From NCBI GenBank assembly GCA_038363925.1, contig JAQQWL010000002.1, positions 3,038,001-3,102,000 of the forward strand: a stretch of DNA of 64,000 nt, written 5' to 3'. Shown here piece after piece: positions 1 to 9,752 of the stretch. The position numbers and the translations under genes were made by a program. How positions within the stretch are numbered: the stretch's first letter is position 1; the number at the start of each line of letters is the position of its first letter. Under the pieces are notes generated by a model, which saw only the letters and a list, made by a program, of their open reading frames with translations, was not told the DNA's origin and did not search any database. The DNA is from Apiospora phragmitis (lineage: Eukaryota > Ascomycota > Sordariomycetes > Amphisphaeriales > Apiosporaceae).

Positions 1-548
1 GTATGCAAGTCCATCACAACATGCTGGAACATGAACCTCATGTCGTCGAAGTTGCTGACTAATTTGTTGACGTCCGAAGCAGAACCTGGGAGCTCCTCCT
101 TAAGCGTATCTAGATTAGACAGTCGCTCATTCGACAGGTTCCCGTCAGTGATGCCATATCTTTGGAAAGTATGTATCAAAGAACCGCAATCGAGATTCAG
201 TAGGATGGCAAAGACAATATAGCAACGCCGGTCGCCCTTGCCCAAATCGCTGGCCCCGAAGCGGCCAGGCTGATTGCGCATATGGTAAACACTGTCTTGC
301 GCAGCGCTTAGCAGCGCAGCAGCGTTGGTTTGCCCTGTTTGCCCATCTATCAGGAGCATCCACTTGATTATCTCGGCTGTGTGGTAGAAGTATTTGGTGC
401 AGCAATGTGTAACCCATTCTCCATTTTCGCTATCTGGTCGAAGACAAACCCCTTGGGATTTCGCATTATGCCAGTGGCAAGCACGGTATTTCCATTCGCT
501 ATTTAATTTTGCCTTGAAGGTGTCGAGGATTGAGGTCTGTCCCGCCAT
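1..548 (-). CDS. Fungal hypothetical protein, N-terminal part, cut by window edge
   Basis: Reading leftward from an ATG at 548, the frame stays open for 182 codons and runs off the left edge, so the C-terminal part is not visible. The protein begins MAGQTSILDTFKAKLNSEWK. It continues with a helical stretch around 'KYFYHTAEIIKWMLLIDGQTG', then 'CYIVFAILLNLDCGSLIHTF', and then 'RYGITDGNLSN'. From memory this resembles the region found ahead of the kinase-like domain in some uncharacterised fungal proteins, where similar 'YFYRSPEIVKW' and 'VFCILLKIGCGDLI' blocks occur. That is family recollection, not proof. The absence of stops, the Met start and the amphipathic composition support a real exon. 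No kinase motif lies inside the visible part, so the function stays open. Confidence 0.6.
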   Translation of the reverse strand, partial: MAGQTSILDTFKAKLNSEWKYRACHWHNAKSQGVCLRPDSENGEWVTHCCTKYFYHTAEIIKWMLLIDGQTGQTNAAALLSAAQDSVYHMRNQPGRFGASDLGKGDRRCYIVFAILLNLDCGSLIHTFQRYGITDGNLSNERLSNLDTLKEELPGSASDVNKLVSNFDDMRFMFQHVVMDLH

Positions 549-1744
549 TGCGGTTGTTGCTTGGGATAAGGAATGCAGCGGGCGCCAAGCGGTTCGCAGT
601 TATGGAGGAGTGAGACAAGGTACCTAGATAAGGACTTAATCGACAAGAGTGAGATGAGCTTGACAAAATCTCAATTAGATTCGCAGTGAACAGTTATCGC
701 AGGCTGGGAATCTAATGTTGATTCCAGACTTTGTTGGACTCCACAAGAGGACAGAAGAGGTATGTAATCAGTAGCAACGATGGACACTTGCAGAAATCAG
801 CTGATGGAAGCCTTCTACAGCGTGCCCGGCACCTATTACTCAAATTCTCTCCCTATTACTCACATTCAGCTTGGACGTTCTGGGGGGCAGCCACTTCAGT
901 ACAGCAGCTGTGTTGTCCTCCAAGTCTTGCAGCCTCCCCAGTCCCCAGGGCCTGCAGCATCAACCATACCTACCTACCTCCTACTTAGGTATACTCGGTA
1001 TAGGTACCTCCAACTCCCGACCTCGAGTCCAACAAAAAAGGCAAAGTACATGATGATCTGTCACTATACCTGGTCTTTCACCAAGCCTCATTCATGATCG
1101 TGAGCCCCGCATGGTTTGTCCATTTTAAGCCGCGACTTCACCACTGCGTACAGGCCCCCCCTTAACCATCCCCAACTTCGAAGGATCCCGACGAGCAGCG
1201 AGCTACCTCATTCAGTGTAAAATCCTTTCGCGAAGGCAGTGCAGTATGTACAAATAAATGCCGGCGTTCGCGTTCCATTCGCTGCTTGCGCTTCCAGATG
1301 CATATGTGTTGTAATTGATGTACATATATGTTACAGCCTGCTTCTAGGGCAGCTACCAGCGCGGCTGTTCATGGGGTGCCATTGGCTCCTGCCGCTTCAG
1401 CCCCTAGATTATTGTCTTACTCGAGACAGGTCGCTAACGGGTTGCTACTCTGGTTGGCCAGCATCGCACAGTGCTACACTGTAGGTAACCATTGTTCCCC
1501 TCTCGTGAGGCTTAAGTCAGCTTTTCGGGGTCTAATCAGATCCCATGAACATGACACAACACAAACTAGCAGTCATCAGGCTTTTCTTTCGAGATCATTG
1601 AGAATCGCATTTGTACTGAAACACACTTGTTAGGTACTTTACATGAAGTACTCCCACAGACACATGTACCGTGTTGCTCTCCCTTGTGCGCGCCAAGTCT
1701 GACACTCCCATCAGACGACCACGCCATATTATTGTGGTGATTCT
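549..1744. other. Intergenic, no gene seen
   Basis: This stretch separates the promoter side of the left-edge gene from the 3' end of the CorA-like gene. Both strands carry only short overlapping open frames with no recognisable domain. Nothing supports a gene here. Confidence 0.5.
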
Positions 1745-3662
1745 CTATTTTTCGTTGTAAGGCAGCAACGGTCGAGGCGGCATGAGAAGCTGCTTGATCC
1801 TACCATGCCAGCCTTGAATCTCGTGGGGAGGGTAAGAGCGCATATGCGGGGTTTCATTCTCACTCGCCCACCCTCTCTGCAACGCCTTCCTTCCAACCCA
1901 AGCGCCAAGCCCAGTGAGAAAGGTCAATGGGATGGTAACTTGAAGCCATCTTACCATTGCCGTCTCAGAGAACGAGCCACCCGGGCTGTCGGCGCCCTGG
2001 TACTTGATGATGTCCGTACTGAAAAATGTCTGTCACAGTTAGCGGGCGTCCTAACTGTGCTAGAATGTCAACTTACCGAAACGAAAGTGGCAGGCAGATA
2101 GATGAGCGTAACAATTGTTATGATAAGCATCATGGTCTGCTCTCGCTCCATCCTGTGGCTGACCTTCTCCATGCGGATGGCTGACTGACTTTGTAGATGC
2201 TGAATGACCTAGGAAATTTGGCTCGTCAGTTGGTTGCCTACTTTGGCGGCTTTCTAACATAACTTACCAATTCCCTTCGATCCGAAACACTTTTTACTAA
2301 GGCTTGAGTCCGCTTCACCTCCATGGCGAATTGGATATTTATAGCTTTGACTTGAGCTGCAAACGATGCAACTGCACCGGCGCAGTCTCCTTGAACGGTG
2401 AAGTTCTTGTCCTTGGCAACACCCTCATAGAACTCCAGCAAGGCCGATATTACATCGATATTGCCCTCGAGTGCCGCAATAGCTTGGCCCGCTGCCTCCT
2501 CCCATATCTGGAGTTCTTGGATGTCTTGAGCCGTGTACTTTTTCAAGACGTTGACGTAGGCAGCTCGGCCCCATACTGCCGACTGGCTCTGAGGAACAAA
2601 TAAGCATCAGCGGTATGTGGATGCGAAAGGATCCTGGATGGACTTACTTCTCGATCGACAGATCTTTCGAGCCAGGCAATGTACCCCCTCCAATCCTCCC
2701 TGGCCCAGAGGCAATACATGAGGTGAGCAAATAGAGTAGAGCGAAAAGATTCTTCTGGCGTTCCAAATGAGCCGCACTCAGACGGAGCTTTATCACCCAT
2801 TAGATCTTTAAATCGTCTTTGCAGCTCAAGATCCATCCCGCCCTTCACGACCAACCAGAAACTGTTTCCCCCAACCACGTCAAACTGGTGGTGAATAACA
2901 GCCTGACGGATGGACCATTCGTCAAAAGTGAAGTCGGTTGGATGCGAAGTTTTCAGCTTCACGCATTTGAGGTTGTAACAGAGCTGGTACTGCTTGCCGC
3001 TTCGGCCGAGCTCTTGGACTGCTCTGCCGTCCAGCGGCTTGGTCGCAATTGGCTGTGCGCTGAACCCGCTGAAGTTCAGGTCGTTGGGCTGGCTCTGCTC
3101 TCCAAACAACGAGATGAAATCCACGATACTTGGCATTACTTGATGATAAGTCATGAGTTCGCCGAACATCTCGGACGTGAGGAGGAGTGGAGCCCGCGAG
3201 TTGACAGCAAAGAGGTTCCTAGTCAGGGGTTTCAGTGTCATGATCGATGCCGGTTATAGGTAAGCCTTACACGAAACGGCATTTCGGATCTTTCTTTTTC
3301 GCCTGTATCCTGCTCGGGCTGCTACTTGTATGCCTTTGTATCCCGAGAAATTCTGTCAGTTCGGACAGATGGTGCGCATTGCACTTATCGACAGCTGGGA
3401 TGGTGAGTATTGGCCAATATAACGTCTTGGGGGCTTGCTTTTGTTTTACCTCGACCATCAGCCGGGAAGAAATCTCTGATCACCACTTCCCATTGTGACT
3501 TATCCGATTCGAATAGCGTTGGTTTTATCGCATCGAACTTATCCCTAGCGCATTCAGAGCATATGGAAGGCTATCGATGGTGGATGAAATGGCATTCCGT
3601 GGGAACGTATGCGCTTCACGCAGCGGAGCTTGCAACCGTTCTGGCAGCTTGATATGGGCCAT
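1745..3662 (-). CDS. CorA-like magnesium transporter-family protein, with one frame break
   Basis: Six exons give a fungal CorA-like protein of about 548 residues, probably a membrane cation transporter. Introns with GT..AG ends are at 3395-3449, 3219-3270, 2589-2647, 2209-2267 and 2030-2076, and all phases fit. Conserved landmarks are 'DPKCRFV' joined to 'NLFAVNSRAP', then 'MTYHQVMPSIVDF', a coiled region with 'RMEKVSHRME', and two C-terminal membrane segments ('MMLIITIVTLIYLPATFVS' and 'WLQVTIPLTFLTGLGAWVG'). The bacterial GMN signature is absent; 'YLPATFVSTFF' stands in its place, as is usual in fungal members. The likely start is the ATG at 3662 (MAHIKLPERL). The first exon loses frame near 3541-3547: 'SLPYALNALG' is in one frame and 'DKFDAIKPTLFESD' in the next. 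One extra base there makes the whole CDS a multiple of three. Start and frame break are inferred; the remainder is well supported. Confidence 0.82.
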
Positions 3663-4184
3663 GCTTTCGAGATAGTGCCGACCGGTCAATTGGGAACTTG
3701 GATGTAGCTTCAGTCCAATACTCTACCGAAGATGAGAGGGAGGAGGGGAATATGTAGCATAAATCAAGCGCTGATTGACATAGGCCACAGTACTTCTGTA
3801 TTGCTCAATGATGCCTTGCTGGAAGCCCAAATTCATGCGCCTCCGTCATTTGCTACACATAAGTCTCGTGTTCGAAAACCATTGAGCCACTTGTTTACAT
3901 AAGTAATAAGACGTGTTTAGAAATTGAGGATTTCGTTACACCGCGATGATTCAGTACCCATTGTGATAACCGCCACCACGCGACACGACGCCGAATGTAC
4001 AATCGATATCCAAGGAAATCTGCCTAGCTGCCTTGAACAGCCCATTTAGAGGGACCTGCAGACCCAATGGTATGCAGTGTGGCACAGTGCGCACATCGCT
4101 GACCAGTCGCTGACCCTTTCAGCCCGAAACGCCTCCCATCCCATGCTTCCTGCATCCTAGCAACATATGATCAGAAAATCCGGC
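3663..4184. other. Intergenic, probable promoter of the CorA-like gene
   Basis: About 520 bases lie between the start of the CorA-like gene and the 3' end of the next leftward gene. I see no open frame of substance and no RNA gene. Confidence 0.4.
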
Positions 4185-4690
4185 CTAATCTGGCGAAGGC
4201 GACCGCGGGATGTTTTTCGTCTTGGTAAGCTCTTTGATGGCTCGCCAGTCATCCTGTTGCCCCCTCCATTAGCAAAAGTGCAATTTTCCCTCACCACAGG
4301 AAATGGTTGATTACTCACGTCGGTTAAATCTTCAGGGGTTTCGAACTGCCAATGATCTTTCTTTCGGCTCGGCTCCTGAGAGTAGTCCTCGTCCGGCCAC
4401 TTTTTCAGCAGGAAGTCGTCGCGGAGGGTTTCCCAAGTAAGACTATTGTATACCGACACAATCTGAGGGTATCGCTTCGGTTGCTGGGCCTCGCGCTCGG
4501 CCTGCACCGCCTGTGATTGGAACGAGGGAGTGCGTCTCCCTCTGCCGATGACCCTGAAAGAGTCTCTCCATGTCGGCCTCTTGCCTAGGGTTGCGAAGGG
4601 GTTGTTACGGTCGTTAGGCTGTCTGGGGGAGGCGCCTGCGCCTGCGCGGGTGTTTGTGACGCAGAATCCGTACGTGACGCCATTTCTCAC
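4185..4690 (-). CDS. Small conserved-looking fungal protein of unknown function
   Basis: Two exons separated by an intron at 4254-4318 (GTGAGT donor, CAG acceptor) encode 146 residues. The intron joins 'PEDLTD' to 'DDWRAIKELTK', and the protein ends at a TAG after 'SPSPD'. The first third is basic and rich in Arg, Gly and Pro. The centre, 'QIVSVYNSLTWETLRDDFLLKKWPDED', is predicted helical and acidic/aromatic. The last part is charged with a Ser-Pro tail that could be phosphorylated. There is no signal peptide or membrane segment. I do not recognise the family; a small nuclear or cytosolic protein is plausible but unsupported. Without splicing, the first exon reads 31 codons past the donor in a composition unlike the rest of the protein, which supports the intron. 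Confidence 0.6.
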
Positions 4691-5614
4691 TCTATGTTTC
4701 CTGTGGGGCGCCGTAGGGACTGTAGATAGATAGGGTGTATGTTGCTCCTGGTTACCAAGAAAAGCCGGCTCAGCTGCCCTTAGAAGAGGCTTAGGATCTG
4801 TCGGCCGCCGCGGGGGGCGAGTCGCACTTTTATGATATTATGGCCACCATGGTCGCATGTGTAGATACCTAGCTTCGAGTTCTGCATTGGTCCGCTTAGT
4901 GCTGCCTGCAATGGTTGCCTCACCTTGTTGCCTCCCTATATGCTGCAGGTGAACTGGCGTGGGACTCACCGGCAGCCGGGCACAGCCTGAATTGGGGGCG
5001 TGGCTTGGGGAATCAGCCTCACGGTCTGCCCCTTGCAATATGGAACACCTTACAGGAAAGATTCAGCTCTTTGAGACTTAACTTGCAACTCTTGGGTTGA
5101 TTACCCGACCTGGAATTGGAATTTGCGCCATATCCGAAATAAGGCATGCAAATGTCACGATGATGAGAGTTTTGCAACCGAACAACCCCTTTTCTCATTC
5201 CTCCCAGCGTAGACAGTCAACAAAACAGTCAAAACGGTGTACTTTGGGTCACTACATTATCTCGCTCGGGGGGTTAGGTAAAGACACCAAAGTTGGCTTC
5301 TCAGAGAAGAGCCGCAGAATTCAACACCAAGACTACTCGCTCAATCATGCTCGCTCACAGTTGCCCATCAAGGTGCCTGTCAAACTGCAAAAAGCCAATG
5401 TCTGGCTTAGTATTGACAGATCAGAGTCGGAGAGATCACATATTCAATCATAATCATCAAAACACGATCTTGGTATATGCTATATTCAATGTCCTCCCAA
5501 CAAGTAGATATGCCCATGAAGTTGCGAAGCAGTTGGACCCCCTTGAGGGGAATCAGATCTAAACTTAAATGCATGAAAAGAAAACAAGACAACATCAATA
5601 CTGAACTACTCAGA
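4691..5614. other. Intergenic between two divergent genes
   Basis: This is the divergent promoter region between the small unknown gene (-) and the F-box-like gene (+). It is AT-richer than the coding sequence that follows. Base composition changes sharply to GC-rich at about 5625, where the F-box-like reading frame begins. Confidence 0.45.
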
Positions 5615-6490
5615 ATGCCATCTACTAGTCCATCACCCAGCCCGCTGAAGACCCCCGAGCTCCTTCAGTCCATCCTCTTGTGCGTCGACGAGCAGACCCT
5701 CCTCGTGTCCGCCCAGCGCGTGAGCCGGCGCTGGCGCGACGCCATCGCGACCTCGCCGCGCCTCCAGAAAACGCTCTTCCTGCAGCCCGACGAGTCCGCC
5801 GCCGCCGTCCGCGACGCCCGGCCCAACCCGTTCCTGTCCAGGGCCTTCCCCTTCTTCTTCGACGACCTCCTGACGGCCCGCCGCCCCGGCGAGCGCGGCG
5901 TCGTCTGGGCCAAGTCGGACGTCGTGACCGCACAGGCGCCGGTCCTGGATCAGCCCCGCAGCACGAACCCCATCATCTACCAGCTCCCGCAGTGGCCGCG
6001 CCTCTGGACCAAGCGGCACGCCTTTGGGCACCCCACCGCCAGCTGGCGCCGCATGCTAGTCCACCAGCCGCCCGTCGCCGTCGCCGACGTCCTGCTGCCC
6101 ATGCAGGGTGGGATGCCGCTCCATTGGCTGCAGCTCGAGGCGGCCGGCCAGGCGCTGCGGATGCAGGACCTGCTGCTGTCCGTCTTCCGACAGTTCCGGG
6201 TGAGCTACGATGGCCAGGACGTCACCAGCTCCGAGCTCGACGATCGTGATGGTGAGGGTGGGGAGCCGCCCAACACGGCCGGGTTCAGAGTGGTATGGCA
6301 CTTGCAAGAGCCCGCGTACGCGAAGCGGCGGCGTGCGGTGGAGGAGGCGCTTGGCGGAGGCGACGAGAACCACTCGACGTCGCGAATCGCATATCACCCC
6401 ATCCTCGTCATTCACGACGTGGACGTGGGGAGTGTGGCTCCGCTGGATCGGCACTTCAAGCAGCTGAAGGAGATCCTGTTTCCATTATGA
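5615..6490 (+). CDS. F-box-like domain protein
   Basis: A single exon encodes 291 residues from the ATG at 5615 (MPSTSPSPSPLKTPELLQSI). Residues about 12-50, 'TPELLQSILLCVDEQTLLVSAQRVSRRWRDAI', match the Leu/Arg/Trp pattern of a fungal F-box, which would bind Skp1 in an SCF ubiquitin ligase. The rest resembles the uncharacterised C-terminal half of fungal F-box proteins and ends in an acidic 'HDVDVG..PLDRHFKQLKEILFPL'. The frame is open further upstream to an ATG at 5477, but that stretch is AT-rich and lacks the GC-rich codon use of the rest, so I place the start at 5615. The high GC of the body differs from both flanks. The target substrate cannot be inferred. Confidence 0.75.
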   Translation: MPSTSPSPSPLKTPELLQSILLCVDEQTLLVSAQRVSRRWRDAIATSPRLQKTLFLQPDESAAAVRDARPNPFLSRAFPFFFDDLLTARRPGERGVVWAKSDVVTAQAPVLDQPRSTNPIIYQLPQWPRLWTKRHAFGHPTASWRRMLVHQPPVAVADVLLPMQGGMPLHWLQLEAAGQALRMQDLLLSVFRQFRVSYDGQDVTSSELDDRDGEGGEPPNTAGFRVVWHLQEPAYAKRRRAVEEALGGGDENHSTSRIAYHPILVIHDVDVGSVAPLDRHFKQLKEILFPL

Positions 6491-6936
6491 CAAAGATAGT
6501 GGCGAGGATTACATGGTACATTTGGCACATCTACAATACTTGTGGGCCTGTGTGCTCGCATAATCTTAGTTCACGGTGGCAGATAAAGAGGTGGAATAAC
6601 TAACGACTGCACAGTTGCCAATGGGGTGGGTAGCTGGCAACGGGATAGCTGGCGACGTAATAGATTTTGGTGGATCAACTGAGTAGCGATGGGCAGGCTG
6701 GTAGTTAGGAGGTAGGTACATGTTAGTAACAGCTGCGGCACTTCTAGAACCCTGTGTTGGAACATATTATGGCTCAAAGGAATGACTGAATATCACTCAA
6801 TCCGACATATCTCTATCATAGTACTGGCCCCATCTTTGGCTTTCCTCCTCGCGATATTCCTGGGGGCGTCAATGGCCGCATTACACTAGGCCATGATCAC
6901 TTTCTTTCTGCTTGGCCGGTTGAACCAGGTTCAAGC
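6491..6936. other. Intergenic between convergent genes
   Basis: This short gap between the 3' ends of the F-box-like gene (+) and the next gene (-) would hold both 3' UTRs. No gene is seen. Confidence 0.4.
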
Positions 6937-8217
6937 CTACACTTGTTCCGAGGCTGACTCTGGCTCTCCGACTGTGAAGTTCGCCCAACACAGCGTCCAT
7001 TCCACCGCAAACCTCTCCTCGCGAATGTCGGGATCGCCAGGCCAAAGCTCTTCAGCCTGTTTGATCTTTCTCAGCGCTTTCCGGAAGCGTTGGCTCAATC
7101 GGCAAACTCTGGCCTTTTGCCGTAACATGTCCGCCTTCTGCTCAGTGCTGGGTCTCCAGTCTGCGGTTAGGAAGGCTCCCCTCCAGAACGCCCCCCTCCT
7201 CAGCGCATGGCCAAGGCCTTCAAGGGCCGAGTCTGCGAGATTTCTGACAAGTTTAGGGTCGTCCAAATTAGACTCCATGATGCAAATGACATTCGCCCAC
7301 AGCTTGCGGTTGAGTTCGAAAAACAGTTCTCCCACTCGGTTGAACCACGGTCTGGTAGCCTGTGCCAAGCAGCGACCATATGTGGCATCTGGATGTCCAA
7401 GGATATCAATCTTCTTGCATGCTCCGGCCCAAGCCTCGCAGCTCTTATCCAAGAGCTTCTGTCGGAGGTACTCGTGCCCAAGTTGCTCATAGTGGAGTAG
7501 GTCCTCCAGAATTACTTCTTTGTTGGTCTCCGGCTTCACCTGGACCTGCGTCATGATCTGTGTTGCCAGACAAAACTTCACGTGGCCCTTAATATAGACA
7601 TGCTGGAATCCGCGGAGCTTAGCGAATGGGCTTAGGAGCGCCTCCTGTTGATCAATGGTTGGATAAGAATTATCCATGCTCTTGACAGGGTTATGGAGGG
7701 TAATTGAATGCATGGTATAGTCTCCGAAGTTATCGGACAAGATAGTGGCAGTTTCCAAGCAGAGGCAAAGCACGTGAAGATCGCGGTGGAGGATGATGAG
7801 TTCGTGTCGATGAATGACCTTTTGAGGGGGGTTGGTTTGTGAGAGCTTGTAGCTCATGATGAATCCCTTGAAGGCGCCGATGGCAGAACGGCGTTGAACG
7901 ATCATGGGTAAGGGTAAGTAATTTGAGGCGAACCCGGCCATGAGAGCACGCAAACTCGGCCCTTCAAGACGGATACTGACTCGAACAAACCGGTTGGTCT
8001 TGTAGAAGACCTCCCTAGCCTCATCGCCAATCTGTCGATTTGCACGTAGTATTGCCAGATGTAGGCTTTTTCCACCGCCAGGACTCGTGGCATAGGCATA
8101 GGGGTAGGTGAATGTGGCCTGGAGATGTCGGGGGCCGCATAAGAGGAGAGAATAGATCTCGTTGCGGATCTCTCGAGGGAGATCGAGGAATCCGACAGGA
8201 GACGCCTCCATGATCAT
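6937..8217 (-). CDS. 2EXR/F-box-like fungal protein
   Basis: A single exon encodes 426 residues. The N terminus 'GFLDLPREIRNEIYSLLL' is the hallmark of the large fungal family with a short F-box-like or '2EXR' motif, followed by 'HLAILRANRQIGDEAREVFYKTNRF', which also belongs to that family. The C-terminal half ('LEDLLHYEQLGHEYLRQKLLDKSCEAWAGACKKIDIL' and 'KADMLRQKARVCRLSQRFRKALRKIKQAEEL') is helical and could form TPR-like repeats, but I cannot assign repeat borders. There is no signal peptide. These genes are numerous and poorly characterised; a link to ubiquitin ligases is often suggested but not demonstrated here. A second in-frame Met at residue 3 could equally be the start. Confidence 0.8.
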   Translation of the reverse strand: MIMEASPVGFLDLPREIRNEIYSLLLCGPRHLQATFTYPYAYATSPGGGKSLHLAILRANRQIGDEAREVFYKTNRFVRVSIRLEGPSLRALMAGFASNYLPLPMIVQRRSAIGAFKGFIMSYKLSQTNPPQKVIHRHELIILHRDLHVLCLCLETATILSDNFGDYTMHSITLHNPVKSMDNSYPTIDQQEALLSPFAKLRGFQHVYIKGHVKFCLATQIMTQVQVKPETNKEVILEDLLHYEQLGHEYLRQKLLDKSCEAWAGACKKIDILGHPDATYGRCLAQATRPWFNRVGELFFELNRKLWANVICIMESNLDDPKLVRNLADSALEGLGHALRRGAFWRGAFLTADWRPSTEQKADMLRQKARVCRLSQRFRKALRKIKQAEELWPGDPDIREERFAVEWTLCWANFTVGEPESASEQV

Positions 8218-8780
8218 GAACTTAAAGAGGGATCATTTATGGTCGTGAAATTCGCCGAAGAAGGAACTTTTGTGTGGTCTGGGAAAGTGAATTGACTCCA
8301 GGATTGGTTATGATGGGATAAAGAGCAACGGAACAAGTGGTGGTAAATTGGAAGTAGCTGAAAGCCACAGTACATTTCAAATAAAATCACTTGGTGCAAC
8401 GAATTTGTGGTTGTTGCTAGGTAGGTAGGTGAAGAACAGAGCTACAATCAGAGGTATGTAGCCTAGGCTTCTTCACATAACGATCACCTTGAGTAATACA
8501 TTTCAGTTACGTGATTCAGAAGCCTTAGGGCTTTTTTTAGAGCATGAACAGCGACTGCTACGCTGGGGGAAATTGGGAATATCAATTTTGACACTCACAG
8601 TATCAGCCTTGCAATGCAGTTATCGGCAGATATGCCGTATCCAAACGTCCACTCTCTCAGTTATGATGCTTTGGCGGATCCGAATCGCCAGATTCAATTT
8701 GACCTTCATTAACCCGTGAAGCGATACACATACAATCGATGATTCTTACCGAATTTACGGAATGCTGCGATACTTCAACT
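8218..8780. other. Intergenic
   Basis: This region lies upstream of the 2EXR-type gene and downstream of the Frag1/DRAM/Sfk1-type gene. It includes a short GTAGGT repeat near 8419. No coding signal is seen. Confidence 0.4.
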
Positions 8781-9752
8781 CTAAGCAAGCAGTGGTCGCC
8801 GTTCCGTGTCACTGGGAGTCTGGGGGTCAATGCCCTCCCGAAATCTGGGTATCTCGATGTGAGTCTCGACAGCCACGCATACCAGGTAGTATCTATCAGA
8901 GCGCCAGTGCTTACCTCGTGTATCCAACAAATGACAATAGCCAGAAAGAACCCAGGTACGTCAAGGTCCATTCTAGAAAGCCAGCAGGTTTATACCGACC
9001 CGAGTACATCAGAACAACAAACGACAAACCGACCGCGACTTGACAAGCCATCAAGCACGTATTGACGAGACACCTGTCGTACGATGTTAGCCTGGCTGAT
9101 CTCTTCACTGTGCGTGGTTTCGACGGGGTCGTTCCGGGGCATGTACGAACCACCTCCGCAATCCGGCAAACTTGGCAGGGCCCCAAGTCTGGTCCCACCA
9201 GACCGCGGCCGTCAGCACGGCGCTCAACCCGAGCCCGCCAAAGGTGCCCATGAGCAAGTACTGGTGGCGCACGTGGGCATCGACGGTATCGAAGACGCTC
9301 AGGAAGAACAGCGACACCGCGGCAGCGAGGCCCGCGACCAGCGCGCAGGCGCTCGTGTTCTGGCGCCAGGCGACGTCGTCGACGAGGCCGTAGAAGGCGC
9401 GCGCGTAGCGCACGTGGTGCACGGCGAACATGGTGCCCGCGAAGCTCAGCCCGGCCACGGTGCAGCCGGCGACGAAGACGGGCTTGAAGGTGAAAGCCGC
9501 GATGTCGCTGATGAAGGGCACGTCCGGGTTCACCTGGCCCGGGTAGCGCGGCTGGCCCAGGGCGAGCCAGCGCGCCAGCAGGATGCTAATGGTGCTGAAC
9601 CACGAGAGCCCCGCCGCGAGCGGGAAGAGCCACAGGTAGCGCGTGGGCGAGACATGCTTGAGGGCGCGCGGCCAGAGGAAGACGGCCATTGCTGCTGATC
9701 CAAGAGAGGCCGTCACCAGATTACCTCTGGTGTAATTGGCAAAGTGCCACAA
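8781..9752 (-). CDS. Frag1/DRAM/Sfk1-family multi-pass membrane protein
   Basis: The reading frame of about 279 residues has roughly six membrane segments and matches the Frag1/DRAM/Sfk1 family (yeast Sfk1 and Cwh43 N-terminal type), which acts at the plasma membrane or in GPI-lipid processes. Clues are 'RYLWLFPLAAGLSWFSTIS', the conserved 'PFISDIAAF' loop, 'ACTVAGLSFAGTMFAVHHVRY'-like helices, and a last helix 'LEWTLTYLGSFWLLSFVGYT'. Intron 8845-8914 (GTAAGC..CAG) is clear and leads to a short tail ending 'ERRPLLA'. The other intron, tentatively 9092-9153, has a weak GTGGTT donor, but it keeps frame and joins 'KFAGLRR' to 'LTSYDRC'. The start could be at 9752 or at the Met at 9689 (MAVFLWPRAL). 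The exon is strongly GC-rich. Exact physiological role unknown. Confidence 0.75.
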
